IMG/VR virus record: IMGVR_UViG_3300042908_000747
Coordinates: 1 to 22,668 of that record
Direction: 5' to 3' (one strand)
DNA: 22,668 nt
Origin: a virus
Position numbers and translations under genes: made by a program. The number at the start of each line of letters is the position of its first letter. The stretch's first letter is position 1. This document shows, piece after piece, positions 15,232-21,976 of this stretch. The notes beneath the pieces were generated by a model, which saw only the letters and a list, made by a program, of their open reading frames with translations, was not told the DNA's origin and made no database searches.

Positions 15232-15605
15232 CCGACCTCTACGCCTACACGCGCCGCCGCGACCCGACGACGGGCGAGGTGCTCTTCGCGGGCAACAACT
15301 GGATCGAGTCGCCCGCGCCGCAAGCGGAGCGCGTGCTGATGATCCTGCGCACGCCACGCGGTACGTGCCTCGTCGACCCCACGCTCGGCGTCGAGTGGTC
15401 GCGCGTTGACAAGCTCGGCACCGGCGCCGCGTCGACCGCGCGCGACGTGATCCTTGCGGCGCTCGCGTTCGTCGTCGCCGCGGGTGACATCACGGCCCTC
15501 GTGGTCTCCTGCGAGGTCGACGTGCAGCGCGGGCTGCTGCTCTACGATGTCTCATTCACAGACCCGCGCCTCGACAGGCGCGCACGCATTCGCGGCGAGG
15601 TGTAG
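15228..15605 (+). CDS. Baseplate wedge protein, Mu gp46 / gp25-like
   Basis: 125 aa from ATG 15228 (ATGA overlap with the spike gene). The frame is open further upstream to 15201, but the overlap start and the sequence itself favour 15228. Gp46/GPW_gp25-like proteins form the inner wedge with baseplate J. Visible family features: 'NNWIESPAPQAERVLMILRTPRGTCLVDPTLGVEWSRVDKLG' (relatives: ...ai...l.T.rG.r..dp..G......l), then 'DVQRGLLLYDVSFTDPRLDRRARI' as the final strands. Its place between spike and gp47 is the standard order. Confidence 0.78.
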   Translation: MTDLYAYTRRRDPTTGEVLFAGNNWIESPAPQAERVLMILRTPRGTCLVDPTLGVEWSRVDKLGTGAASTARDVILAALAFVVAAGDITALVVSCEVDVQRGLLLYDVSFTDPRLDRRARIRGEV

Positions 15606-15607
15606 CG

Positions 15608-17110
15608 GTGTTCGTCGGACGATCTAGAGACACGATCCGCGATGAGCTCATCGCGTACCTGCGCGCGGAGTACACCGCCAACAGCCGCACGCTGCTGACC
15701 TCGCGTGGGAGCGACGCCTACCTCGACGCGTCGGCCCTGGCCGTCGTGCTCGAAGGGCTCGAGGCGCAGGCCGAGCAGAACGCGCGCGACATCCTCCCCG
15801 ACCAGGCGAGCGATGAGGCCGTCGCGCGGCATGGCTACGTCTACGGCGTCGACCGGCGCACGGGCGTTGCTGCGCGCCACACCGTCACCGTCACGGGCAC
15901 GCCGTCGGCGACGATCACGATCCCCTCGGGCTCCGCGTTCGCGTGGACCGACGGCACGCTCTACGCGGTCACGTCCACCAGCGTCACGCTCTCGGTCGGC
16001 GGCTCGGGCACCGTGAGCGCGAGCGCGACGACGACGGGCGCGAGCACCACACGCGACGTCGGCGACGTGCTGACGTGGGTGTCTGCGCCCTCGGGCCTCG
16101 ACCCCACCGGCACGGTCGCGAGCGTCGTCACCACGGGCGCCGATGCTGAGACGGTGCAGGCGTGGGCGCAGCGCATCGTCGATCGGCTGCGCTACCGCCC
16201 CGGCGCGGGCAACGCCGCCGAGTGGCGCGAGTGGTGTCTGTCATACCTCGGCCTCGACGTGCGCGACGCGTACGTTTACCCGCTCCTCGCGCCGCCCGTG
16301 TCGTACCCCGGCGCGGGCACCGCGAGCACGCTCGGATGCGTGACTGTCGTGCTCGTGGGGCCGCCGCAGGGTGACAGCCCGTCGAACACGCGACTGCTCG
16401 GCGGCGTGTCGGGGGCGCTGCTCTCCGAGGTGCGCGAGTACATCAACGGCACGCGCACGATTCTCGGCCTCCCGACGTCGAGCGGAACGCAGCTTCGCAG
16501 CGTGGGCATCTCGACGGGCGACACCTCGATCGAGGCCATCACCGAGGACACGCAAGACGCCTTCGCGACGGTGACGGTGAACGCCGCCAACGCCTACGGC
16601 TTCGCGTCGCCCGCGACGATCCACTCGAGCAGCACGACCACGTCGCTTGTGCTCACGGGCGACTACTCCGCGACGGGCATCGACCTCGCCTCAAAGGCCG
16701 CGCTCGTGAACGTCGGGACGTCGGTCTACCGCGGCGGCTACTACCGCGTTGTGCTGCCCACGGGCACCTACAACGGCGGCACCGGGCGCACGACCTTCAG
16801 CCTCACCGCGACACCGCTCCCGGCGAACCCCGCGACACTGACGCTCTACCCTGCGCCCGCCAACTGGAGCGCGCTTCGCCTCGCGGCGTTCGCCTACTTC
16901 GACGCGCTCGGCCCCGGCGACACGAGCCCCGCCGCGCGCTTCCCCGCCGAGGACAGCAGCGCCCGCGCGACGCTCTACACACAGGCGCTCTCCGCGGCGC
17001 TCATGGCCGTCCCCGGCGTGCTCTCGGCCGAGGTGACGACGCCCGGCCTCGACGTCACGCCCGCGGCGAAGGCCGTGCTCACGCTCGACCTGTTCTTGGT
17101 GTCGCAGTGA
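15608..17110 (+). CDS. Baseplate J-like protein, Mu gp47-like
   Basis: 500-aa wedge protein of the contractile baseplate. Starts at GTG two bases after the gp46 stop. Seen: an N-terminal helix with 'DTIRDELIAYLRA.....SRTLLTSRGSDAYLDASALAVVLEGLEAQAE', 'LPDQASDEAVARHGYVYGVDR' (relatives: p.ta....L...a...G..R......a.G.v...G), a beta domain 'ITIPSGSAFAWTDGTLYAV', and the core motif 'ADAETVQAWAQRIVDRLRYRPGAGNAAEWREWCLSYLGLDVRDAYVYP', typical of baseplate J. Residues about 330-430 form an extra Ser/Thr/Gly-rich beta region not in short Mu-type gp47 (about 360 aa). The C-terminus 'VPGVLSAEVTTPGLDVTPAAKAVLTLD' is standard. Confidence 0.87.
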   Translation: MFVGRSRDTIRDELIAYLRAEYTANSRTLLTSRGSDAYLDASALAVVLEGLEAQAEQNARDILPDQASDEAVARHGYVYGVDRRTGVAARHTVTVTGTPSATITIPSGSAFAWTDGTLYAVTSTSVTLSVGGSGTVSASATTTGASTTRDVGDVLTWVSAPSGLDPTGTVASVVTTGADAETVQAWAQRIVDRLRYRPGAGNAAEWREWCLSYLGLDVRDAYVYPLLAPPVSYPGAGTASTLGCVTVVLVGPPQGDSPSNTRLLGGVSGALLSEVREYINGTRTILGLPTSSGTQLRSVGISTGDTSIEAITEDTQDAFATVTVNAANAYGFASPATIHSSSTTTSLVLTGDYSATGIDLASKAALVNVGTSVYRGGYYRVVLPTGTYNGGTGRTTFSLTATPLPANPATLTLYPAPANWSALRLAAFAYFDALGPGDTSPAARFPAEDSSARATLYTQALSAALMAVPGVLSAEVTTPGLDVTPAAKAVLTLDLFLVSQ

Positions 17111-17541
17111 CCGCGCTCTGGCAGCGTCGCGACACCGACGTCGCCTACCGTCTGCCTGTGCCCGCCGACTACGGCTGGGCCTTCGCGCGCGCCGTCGACC
17201 CCGGCGCCTCGGCGCTCGTGTCGGCCGTGCTCCTGCGCGACGGGCTCGTGTACCTGATGCGATCGAGCACCGTCTACGCGGGCCGCTACGAGCTCGACGG
17301 CGCCACGCAGGGCTCGGCCACGGGCGCAGCGTCGAGCGTCAGTGACGGGGCCGCGGGTACCCCGCTCGCGGTGTTCCTGAGCGAGATGAACATGCGGTGG
17401 CGCGCGTGGGCAGCATCGCGCATCGCCGACCTCACGAACGCGGGCGGCCCGGCCTACGGCGGCCCTGTGTGGAGCGGCGCAGGCAGCGCGCTCGCTTCGC
17501 TCGAGGCCGCCGCGACCGCGTGGGCGTGGGAGGCGATCTAG
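17107..17541 (+). CDS. Baseplate-region protein, unknown
   Basis: 144-aa protein starting at GTG in a GTGA overlap with gp47; not recognised. It contains 'YGWAFARAVDPGASALVSAVLLRDGLVYLMRSSTVYAGRYELDG', which reads as paired beta-strands, then a Ser/Gly/Ala linker and a C-terminal helical part rich in Trp and Ala (MRWRAWAASRIADL, AAATAWAWEAI). Mu has no gene here between gp47 and gp48. Tight coupling to gp47 and normal codon bias say it is real and probably a baseplate or fibre-attachment component. Its stop is one base from the stop of the opposing lipoprotein gene. Confidence 0.68.
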   Translation: MTALWQRRDTDVAYRLPVPADYGWAFARAVDPGASALVSAVLLRDGLVYLMRSSTVYAGRYELDGATQGSATGAASSVSDGAAGTPLAVFLSEMNMRWRAWAASRIADLTNAGGPAYGGPVWSGAGSALASLEAAATAWAWEAI

Positions 17542-17542
17542 C

Positions 17543-18067
17543 CTACGAGCACCGAACGCCGCCGCTCCACCGCACGCACATGCCACGGCACGCCGTCGTG
17601 CACGACCCGCAGGTCTCGCGCCGGTCAAGGCGCACCTCGCACCCTGTCGAGGGGTCGCCGTCGCAGTCGGCGAAGTTCGCGGGGCACACGTCCACGCACT
17701 GCCCCGCCTGACACGACGGCACCATCGACGGGCGCAGCGTGCCGCAGTCGCGCACCGTCACGCACGGCCGATCGCCCTCGACGCGCCGAGCATCGCTCGC
17801 GGTGTCGCTGAGTGGCGATGCGTCGCCCCCGGGTGCTACGTCGGGCTCGCGCGCGACGTCTTGCGGCACGACCGCGGCGGCTTCGGGCGCGGCGTCGACG
17901 GCCACCGCGACGGCGGCATCCTGCGACGCCTCGGGCGCGTCTTCGCTCGCGGTGGCTACGTCCGTGCTCACGACGTCGCCCGCCGCGTCTGGTGAGGCGC
18001 TGACGGGCTCCGCGGAGCCGCATCCGAGGGCCACGAGCGAGAGCATCGCGAGGAGAAGAGCCTTCAT
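17543..18067 (-). CDS. Cys-rich predicted lipoprotein (moron), opposite strand
   Basis: 174 aa and the only leftward gene. The N-terminus is a lipoprotein signal: MK, hydrophobic LLLAMLSLVALG, then C16, with G17 and S18 after it. Residues 17-100 are an Ala/Asp/Val/Pro-rich acidic linker. Residues 102-173 hold 12 Cys, including 'CPANFADCDGDPSTGCE' (128-144) and 'CGSCTTAC' (153-160), a layout common in Myxococcota surface and secreted proteins; the DCDGDPSTGCE loop may bind calcium. Predicted site: outer membrane or cell surface. It lies between an unknown baseplate gene and gp48, with a 1-nt gap at its 3' end and 39 nt before the gp48 start. It is probably a lysogenic-conversion gene; function unknown. 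The frame is open further upstream to 18907, but that part only shadows gp48 and the next gene. Confidence 0.82.
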   Translation of the reverse strand: MKALLLAMLSLVALGCGSAEPVSASPDAAGDVVSTDVATASEDAPEASQDAAVAVAVDAAPEAAAVVPQDVAREPDVAPGGDASPLSDTASDARRVEGDRPCVTVRDCGTLRPSMVPSCQAGQCVDVCPANFADCDGDPSTGCEVRLDRRETCGSCTTACRGMCVRWSGGVRCS

Positions 18068-18075
18068 GGTCGCGC

Positions 18076-18105
18076 ACGATACGCCACAAACTCCCCCGGT
18101 GTCAC
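18076..18105 (-). promoter_or_regulatory. Candidate sigma70-like promoter for lipoprotein gene
   Basis: On the minus strand GTGACA (18105-18100; 5 of 6 match to TTGACA), an 18-bp spacer, then TATCGT (18081-18076; 4 of 6 match to TATAAT). The start of transcription would lie only a few bases before ATG 18067, giving a very short or absent leader; no GGAG lies at a useful distance from the ATG. The gene needs its own promoter because it opposes the operon. Six-base matches arise by chance, so confidence is low. Confidence 0.27.
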
Positions 18106-18106
18106 A

Positions 18107-18718
18107 ATGCCCTTGACTGCGCCGCAATCGCTCCCGTCCGCGAGCAGCGACGCCGCGACCCTCGCGCGCCAGCTTTTGCGCCTCGTCGGCCCTGGCTGGC
18201 AGGCGCCCGACGGCTCGAACAACGCCGCCGACGCCCTCGCTCGCGGCGCGACCCTCGCCGACTCGCGGCAGATGCTGCTTGACACGGCGCTCGAAGCGTT
18301 CGCGTCGCTCGCGACCGACCTGCTCTCGGAGTGGGAGGCGCTGCTGGGCATCCCTGCTGATGACACGCTCCCCGACGCCGACCGCCGCGCGCGCCTCGCG
18401 GCCTACGCGCGCTCGCAGCTCGGCGGGTCGCCGCAGGCCATCGCCGCCGCGGTCGAGGCCATCACGACCGCGTGCACGGTCGAAGAGACGACGGCCGCAG
18501 AATGCGCCGCCGCGCTCGCCACGGCGCGCGACGTGTTCCGCTTCGCCGTCGTGGTGCCCATCGGCTTCGTGCAGATCGCGTCGAAGAACGCTAGCGTGCG
18601 CGCCATCGTCGACCGCATGAAGCCCGCGCACACTGCCTACACCGTCGCGAACGCCGTCGGCTTCTACTGCGACGGCTACCTCGACACGTACCTCGACACG
18701 ACCGCCCTCGACAGGTGA
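18107..18718 (+). CDS. Baseplate/tail protein, Mu gp48-like (DUF2313/YmfQ)
   Basis: 203-aa protein. The pattern matches the Mu gp48/DUF2313 family: 'LARQLLRLVGPGWQAPDGSNNAADALARGATLADSRQMLLDTALEAF....LLSEWEALLGIPADDTLPDADRRARLAAYARSQLGGSPQAIAAAVEAI' (relatives: ...LLPpG.aw......l..ll.a.a..l.r......lL.e.dP.ta...L..WE..lGlp.......R...l......ggt). The end 'DRMKPAHTAYTVANAVGFYCD' also fits, since relatives have a .P.HT.. strand near the C-terminus. ATG 18107 lacks a clear ribosome site and lies just past the leftward lipoprotein gene, so the usual coupling to the gene upstream has been lost. Confidence 0.78.
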   Translation: MPLTAPQSLPSASSDAATLARQLLRLVGPGWQAPDGSNNAADALARGATLADSRQMLLDTALEAFASLATDLLSEWEALLGIPADDTLPDADRRARLAAYARSQLGGSPQAIAAAVEAITTACTVEETTAAECAAALATARDVFRFAVVVPIGFVQIASKNASVRAIVDRMKPAHTAYTVANAVGFYCDGYLDTYLDTTALDR

Positions 18719-18722
18719 CGCA

Positions 18723-19256
18723 ATGGACCGCATCGCAACGTACAGCCCCAACCAGATCGTCACCTCGGCGCAGCTCAACTCGATCCAGGACCAGGCCGTC
18801 GGCGCCCTGGCCCTCGCGACGGGAAACCTCACGGCGATCGACCCCGGCGAGCGCGTGGTGCACTGGGAGTCCGCGACCGACATCGCGACGAACACCATCA
18901 CGACCATCGACGGCGTGAACGTGTGGACTGACTACGTCGTGCAATGGGCGCTCAACATCAAGGGCGGCGCCAACAGTCAGATTGGCGGCTCCGATGATGC
19001 ATCGTGGCAAGGCACCGTCACGCTGGGGCTCGGCTATCTCGGCCTCGGCGCCAAGAACGGCGGCGGCACGCAAGTGAGCGTCGGCAACCCGCCCGTGCGC
19101 GCCGCGGGCACCTCGTGGGCCGTGCTGCTCGCGGCGAACCTGTGGCTCTACATCGACCTCTTCGACAGCTTCAAGCTGAAGCTCTTTAACGACACCGGCT
19201 CGTCGCTGCGCACGCCGTATCTTCGCCTCTCAGGCACCGAAACCAACAAGCGCTGA
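18723..19256 (+). CDS. Tail fibre/baseplate-associated protein, unknown
   Basis: 177-aa protein four bases after gp48-like. The N-terminus 'TYSPNQIVTSAQLNSIQDQAVGALAL' is a polar helix of the type that anchors fibre or tail-tip proteins. The rest is beta-rich: 'ERVVHWESATDIATNTITTIDGVNVWTDYVVQWALNIKGG', a Gly-rich repeat-like part 'TLGLGYLGLGAKNGGG', then 'SWAVLLAANLWLYIDLFDSFKLKLFNDTG'. I do not recognise a family. Position after gp48 is where Mu has its fibre gene S, so a structural tail role is likely. It is followed by a 49-nt gap with a perfect hairpin. Confidence 0.65.
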   Translation: MDRIATYSPNQIVTSAQLNSIQDQAVGALALATGNLTAIDPGERVVHWESATDIATNTITTIDGVNVWTDYVVQWALNIKGGANSQIGGSDDASWQGTVTLGLGYLGLGAKNGGGTQVSVGNPPVRAAGTSWAVLLAANLWLYIDLFDSFKLKLFNDTGSSLRTPYLRLSGTETNKR

Positions 19257-19261
19257 CCCCC

Positions 19262-19279
19262 GCGCCGCACGCGCGGCGC
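19262..19279 (+). other. Perfect GC hairpin in intergenic gap
   Basis: GCGCCGC (19262-19268), loop ACGC, GCGGCGC (19273-19279): a 7-bp perfect stem six bases after the previous stop, in one of the few gaps in the operon. There is no T-run after it, so it is not a classical intrinsic terminator. It could be a partial terminator, an RNA end-protecting hairpin or an RNase stop between baseplate and fibre mRNA. A chance palindrome is possible in DNA this rich in GC. Confidence 0.35.
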
Positions 19280-19305
19280 TCACACACCACGCACCGGAGA
19301 TCATC

Positions 19306-20007
19306 ATGGGTAACCCCTCGTCTTTCGTGTCCGCCGCCTCGGTCGACGACGTCAACACCTTCACGCAGACGCAGACCTTCGCCGCCGCGGCCGCCTCGTC
19401 GGGCGCGCGCTCGCTTCTCGTCGTGACCGCCCCCGCCGACACGGGCATCACGGCCTCGACCGAGCAGACCGACGTTTACTTCAACCTCTCGGCGACGCGC
19501 ACGTGGGCCACCGGCGCCCTCACGACGCAGCGGTTCGTGCGCCTCGCCGCGCCGACGATCGCGTTCGCGGGCGCCTCGACCGTGACCACGGCGGTGACGT
19601 TCGACATCGCGGGCGCGCCCACCGCGGGCACCAACGCGACGATCACCACCAGCTACGCGTTCCGCGTCGTCGCGGGCACCTCGTACTTCGGCGGCGCGGT
19701 GGTTCTCGCGAGCGGCGCGCTGCTCGCGGGCAACATCCAGGTCGACAGCACCGACGCGAGCGGCACGCCCGGCGCGGCCACGATCAACAGGCCCTCGGGC
19801 ACCGTGTCCATCGCCATCGGCGCAGCGAGCGTCACGGTGACCAACAGCCTTGTGACGGCAAGCTCGCGCGTGTTCGCGACGCTCCAGTTCGGCGACGCGA
19901 CGCTCACGACGATCCTTCGCGTGGTGCCCGGCTCCGGGTCGTTCGTCATCACCGGCAACGCCAACGCCACGGCCGCGACGAAGATCGCGTTCTTCGTCAT
20001 CAACTGA
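19306..20007 (+). CDS. Tail fibre-like protein with C-terminal knob-type domain
   Basis: 233-aa Thr/Ala/Ser/Val-rich protein. The start is fixed by GGAG at 19296-19299, 6 nt before ATG 19306. The N-terminal 'VDDVNTFTQTQTFAAA' resembles fibre openings. The middle is beta-rich (VYFNLSATRTWATGALTTQRFVRLAAP). Residues 155-233 ('AATINRPSGTVSIAIGAASVTVTNSLVTASSRVFATLQFGDATLTTILRVVPGSGSFVITGNANATAATKIAFFVIN') follow a small C-terminal domain that I know from many phage fibre and virion proteins (G...i..G..sv.VtN..vt..S.v...l...Da.......v.p..GsF.i......a....v.w.v.N). It probably trimerises and contacts the cell surface. Receptor unknown. Confidence 0.72.
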   Translation: MGNPSSFVSAASVDDVNTFTQTQTFAAAAASSGARSLLVVTAPADTGITASTEQTDVYFNLSATRTWATGALTTQRFVRLAAPTIAFAGASTVTTAVTFDIAGAPTAGTNATITTSYAFRVVAGTSYFGGAVVLASGALLAGNIQVDSTDASGTPGAATINRPSGTVSIAIGAASVTVTNSLVTASSRVFATLQFGDATLTTILRVVPGSGSFVITGNANATAATKIAFFVIN

Positions 20008-20054
20008 TGATCACCGCACACCCCATCGTCACCGCCACGGAGACCTCCCGATGA
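20007..20054 (+). CDS. Possible 15-codon minicistron
   Basis: ATG 20007 shares a base with the fibre stop (TGATG), and its own TGA (20052-20054) overlaps the next ATG (ATGA at 20051). It would encode a 15-aa peptide starting MITAHPIV and it contains the GGAG site of the following gene. The double overlap would let ribosomes pass from one gene to the next. It may simply be chance; no protein function is proposed. Confidence 0.22.
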   Translation: MITAHPIVTATETSR

Positions 20055-20380
20055 GCGGCGGCATTCAGCAGTACCTCGCAACCGCGACGCTCCCCGCGGG
20101 TGTCGCCACGCCCGTCGACATCGCGATCAACGGCGCGCAGAACTGGACGATCGTCGTCCGCAACACCGGCGCTACGAACGCCGTCACCGCGCTCACGATC
20201 GCCGTGTCCCCGCTCGGCACGCTGTTCGAGGCCGCGGCGTCGATCGCAACGGGCATCCCGCTCGCGGCGTCGACGTCGCTCGCGGCCATCGTCGGGTCGA
20301 ATGAACCGTGCTCGACCGCGCGCCTGACGCTCACCAGCACGAGCGGCACCACCGTGTCCATCGAGGGCGTCGGCCGATGA
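20051..20380 (+). CDS. Small beta-rich virion-type protein, unknown
   Basis: 109-aa protein with GGAG at 20039-20042, 8 nt before ATG 20051. The sequence alternates hydrophobic and polar residues throughout: 'IQQYLATATLPAGVATPVDIAINGAQNWTIVVRNTGATNAVTALTIAVSPLG', then 'TARLTLTSTSGTTVSIEGVG'. It looks like a single beta-sandwich domain with Ala/Thr/Gly-rich loops. It lies between two fibre-like genes and overlaps the second by ATGA, so a minor fibre, fibre-tip or decoration role fits, but no family is recognised. Confidence 0.66.
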   Translation: MSGGIQQYLATATLPAGVATPVDIAINGAQNWTIVVRNTGATNAVTALTIAVSPLGTLFEAAASIATGIPLAASTSLAAIVGSNEPCSTARLTLTSTSGTTVSIEGVGR

Positions 20381-21381
20381 TCACCTGCGGAACGCAGATC
20401 GTCAGCGGCAGCACCGGCGGCGGCGCCTCCGCGCCCGCGGGCACGGGCGTCGTCACCGTCTCGAGCGGCGCGTTCGTCGACCCCGTCCCCTCGGCGGCGA
20501 CCACGCGCACGACGCTCGGGCTCGGGTCACTCGCCACCGCGTCGACGGTGACGGCCTCGCAGATCAGCGACTCGACGTCCGCGGGGCGGGCGGTGCTCAC
20601 GGCGGCCGACGCTGCGGCGCAGCGCACGGCGCTCGGCCTCGGCGACGCGAGCGGGCTGAACGTCGGCAGCACCTCGACGAGCGTCGCGGCGGGCACCGCG
20701 ACCGACACGCTGATCACGCTCGGCGGGTGGACCGACACGGGGCGCCTCTCGCGCGCTGCGACCGCCGCGGTCGACGCTGCGGGCGGCACGGGCTACGTGT
20801 GGCTGCTCGTCGGCTACCTCGCCTCGTCGACCGCGGCGCAGCGCAAGATTTGGGAGTACTACAACACCACGGGCTGGGGCTTCTTGCTCAACGGCACGAC
20901 GCTCCAGATGATCGGGGCGGGCATCAACATCGGCGGTGGCGGCGCGACAACGCCGTCGAGCATCGGCATCACGCTCGGCACCGCGGCCCAGTTCGCGGTC
21001 GCCGTCGAGATGACCGCGACACACATCCGCGCGTCGCTCAACGGCGCCGCCGTCGTCGCCACGAGCTACACCGGCACCTTCAGTCCGGCGCTCGCGGCGT
21101 CGACAATGGGCATCGGCGGCGACAAGAGCGCAGGCGCGGGGTTCGGTTTCATCGAGGGCTCGCTCGCAGCGTACGCGGCGCTCAACGGCGCGCTCGGCGA
21201 CGCACGTCTCGTGACGCTGTCGAGCGCGATGGTGACGCAATGGGACGCCGAGAACGCGCTCACGACGGGGGAACTCGCGACGCTCGTTTTCTCGTGGCGC
21301 GCGGCCACGTCGCCGCGCGTCCGCGTGGGCTATGGGCCGATGACGCAGAACTCCACCCAGGTCGCAGTGAGGCGCAAATGA
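20377..21381 (+). CDS. Tail fibre-like protein with lectin-type domain
   Basis: 334 aa from ATG 20377 (ATGA overlap); the frame is open back to 20308, but that part lies inside the previous gene. Residues 1-40 are Gly/Ser-rich. Residues 43-50 (TRTTLGLG) and 82-89 (QRTALGLG) are two copies of the R..LGLG fibre motif, 39 residues apart. From about 130 to 310 the order of strands resembles a LamG/concanavalin-type fold: 'GYVWLLVGYLAS', 'YYNTTGWGFLLNGTTLQMIG', 'QFAVAVEMTATHIRASLNGAAVVATSYTGTFSPALAASTMGIGG', 'GSLAAYAALNGALGDARLVTLSSAM'. This part could bind host surface sugar. The fold is inferred from pattern only. Probably the main receptor-binding candidate in the window. Confidence 0.7.
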   Translation: MITCGTQIVSGSTGGGASAPAGTGVVTVSSGAFVDPVPSAATTRTTLGLGSLATASTVTASQISDSTSAGRAVLTAADAAAQRTALGLGDASGLNVGSTSTSVAAGTATDTLITLGGWTDTGRLSRAATAAVDAAGGTGYVWLLVGYLASSTAAQRKIWEYYNTTGWGFLLNGTTLQMIGAGINIGGGGATTPSSIGITLGTAAQFAVAVEMTATHIRASLNGAAVVATSYTGTFSPALAASTMGIGGDKSAGAGFGFIEGSLAAYAALNGALGDARLVTLSSAMVTQWDAENALTTGELATLVFSWRAATSPRVRVGYGPMTQNSTQVAVRRK

Positions 21382-21581
21382 GCACGCTCCCCCGTCCCGT
21401 CGTCTACTACCAGGGCGCCGACGCCGCGAGCGCGTGCGCCGCGATCATCACCACGACGCAGACCGCGAGCGGCACCGCGTCGATCTGCGCGTACCTCGGC
21501 GGCTACTGGATCGAGCTGGGCGAGCGCGCGCAGTGCGACCCCGCCACGCCCACCGCCGGGCACTGGTCGGAGATCGCGTGA
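21378..21581 (+). CDS. Small Cys-containing protein, unknown
   Basis: 67-aa protein between the lectin-like fibre gene and the coiled-coil gene, joined by ATGA on the left and GTGA on the right, so it is very likely translated. It has three Cys (C19, C37, C53), several aromatic residues ('VVYYQGAD', 'YLGGYWIEL', 'GHWSEI') and no signal peptide or membrane segment. It could be a fibre assembly helper or small virion protein. The same frame is open upstream to 20727, which only shadows the fibre gene. Confidence 0.6.
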   Translation: MSTLPRPVVYYQGADAASACAAIITTTQTASGTASICAYLGGYWIELGERAQCDPATPTAGHWSEIA

Positions 21582-21976
21582 CAGCCGCGGAGATCGTCAA
21601 CGCCCTCACGGGCTCCGCGATCCTCGCGGCCGCCGTGCGCGAGGGCTGGCGGTGGTACACCACGCGCGCCTCGCAGAGCGACGCGGCGAAGGCGGCCGCC
21701 GATGGCAGCGTCGCGTCGCTCCTGCGAGAGCAGATCACCGCGGGCGAGGTGCGCGCAGAGAAGGGCGCAGAGCGCGCCGTCGCCATCGCAGGCGCGCTCA
21801 CCGCGAGCGCCACGGCGACGTCAGAACTCGCGCGCGCCGTTGAGCGCATCGTGCCCGCGCTCGACGCGATCGACGATCGGATCGACATGCGCATGGAGCA
21901 GATCGACCGGCGCCTCGCGCTCATCGAAGCGCGCCTCACGCCGCCGACGGGCGAGCATCGCGCAGGTGGCGCGTGA
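21578..21976 (+). CDS. Coiled-coil protein, possibly lysis-associated
   Basis: 132-aa protein starting at GTG in a GTGA overlap. Residues 1-20 are mildly hydrophobic (AEIVNALTGSAILAAAV) but short for a membrane segment. Residues 28-115 are a long Ala/Glu/Arg-rich helix with heptad-like spacing (AAKAAADGSVASLLREQITAGEVRAEKGAERAV), ending in a second amphipathic helix 'DDRIDMRMEQIDRRLALIEARL'. The layout (short anchor plus coiled coil) recalls haemolysin XhlA-like or spanin-like phage lysis proteins and the position after the fibres fits, but neither is shown. Frame upstream of 21578 is a shadow. Confidence 0.55.
   Translation: MTAAEIVNALTGSAILAAAVREGWRWYTTRASQSDAAKAAADGSVASLLREQITAGEVRAEKGAERAVAIAGALTASATATSELARAVERIVPALDAIDDRIDMRMEQIDRRLALIEARLTPPTGEHRAGGA

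Noticed and set aside
17739-18116. Rightward frame of 125 codons opposite the lipoprotein gene
   Set aside because: Ser/Thr/Ala-rich shadow with no ribosome site; the leftward frame has a signal, a lipobox and ordered Cys motifs.
18068-18907. Upstream extension of the lipoprotein frame
   Set aside because: The region shadows gp48 and the next gene; a clean lipoprotein signal begins at ATG 18067.
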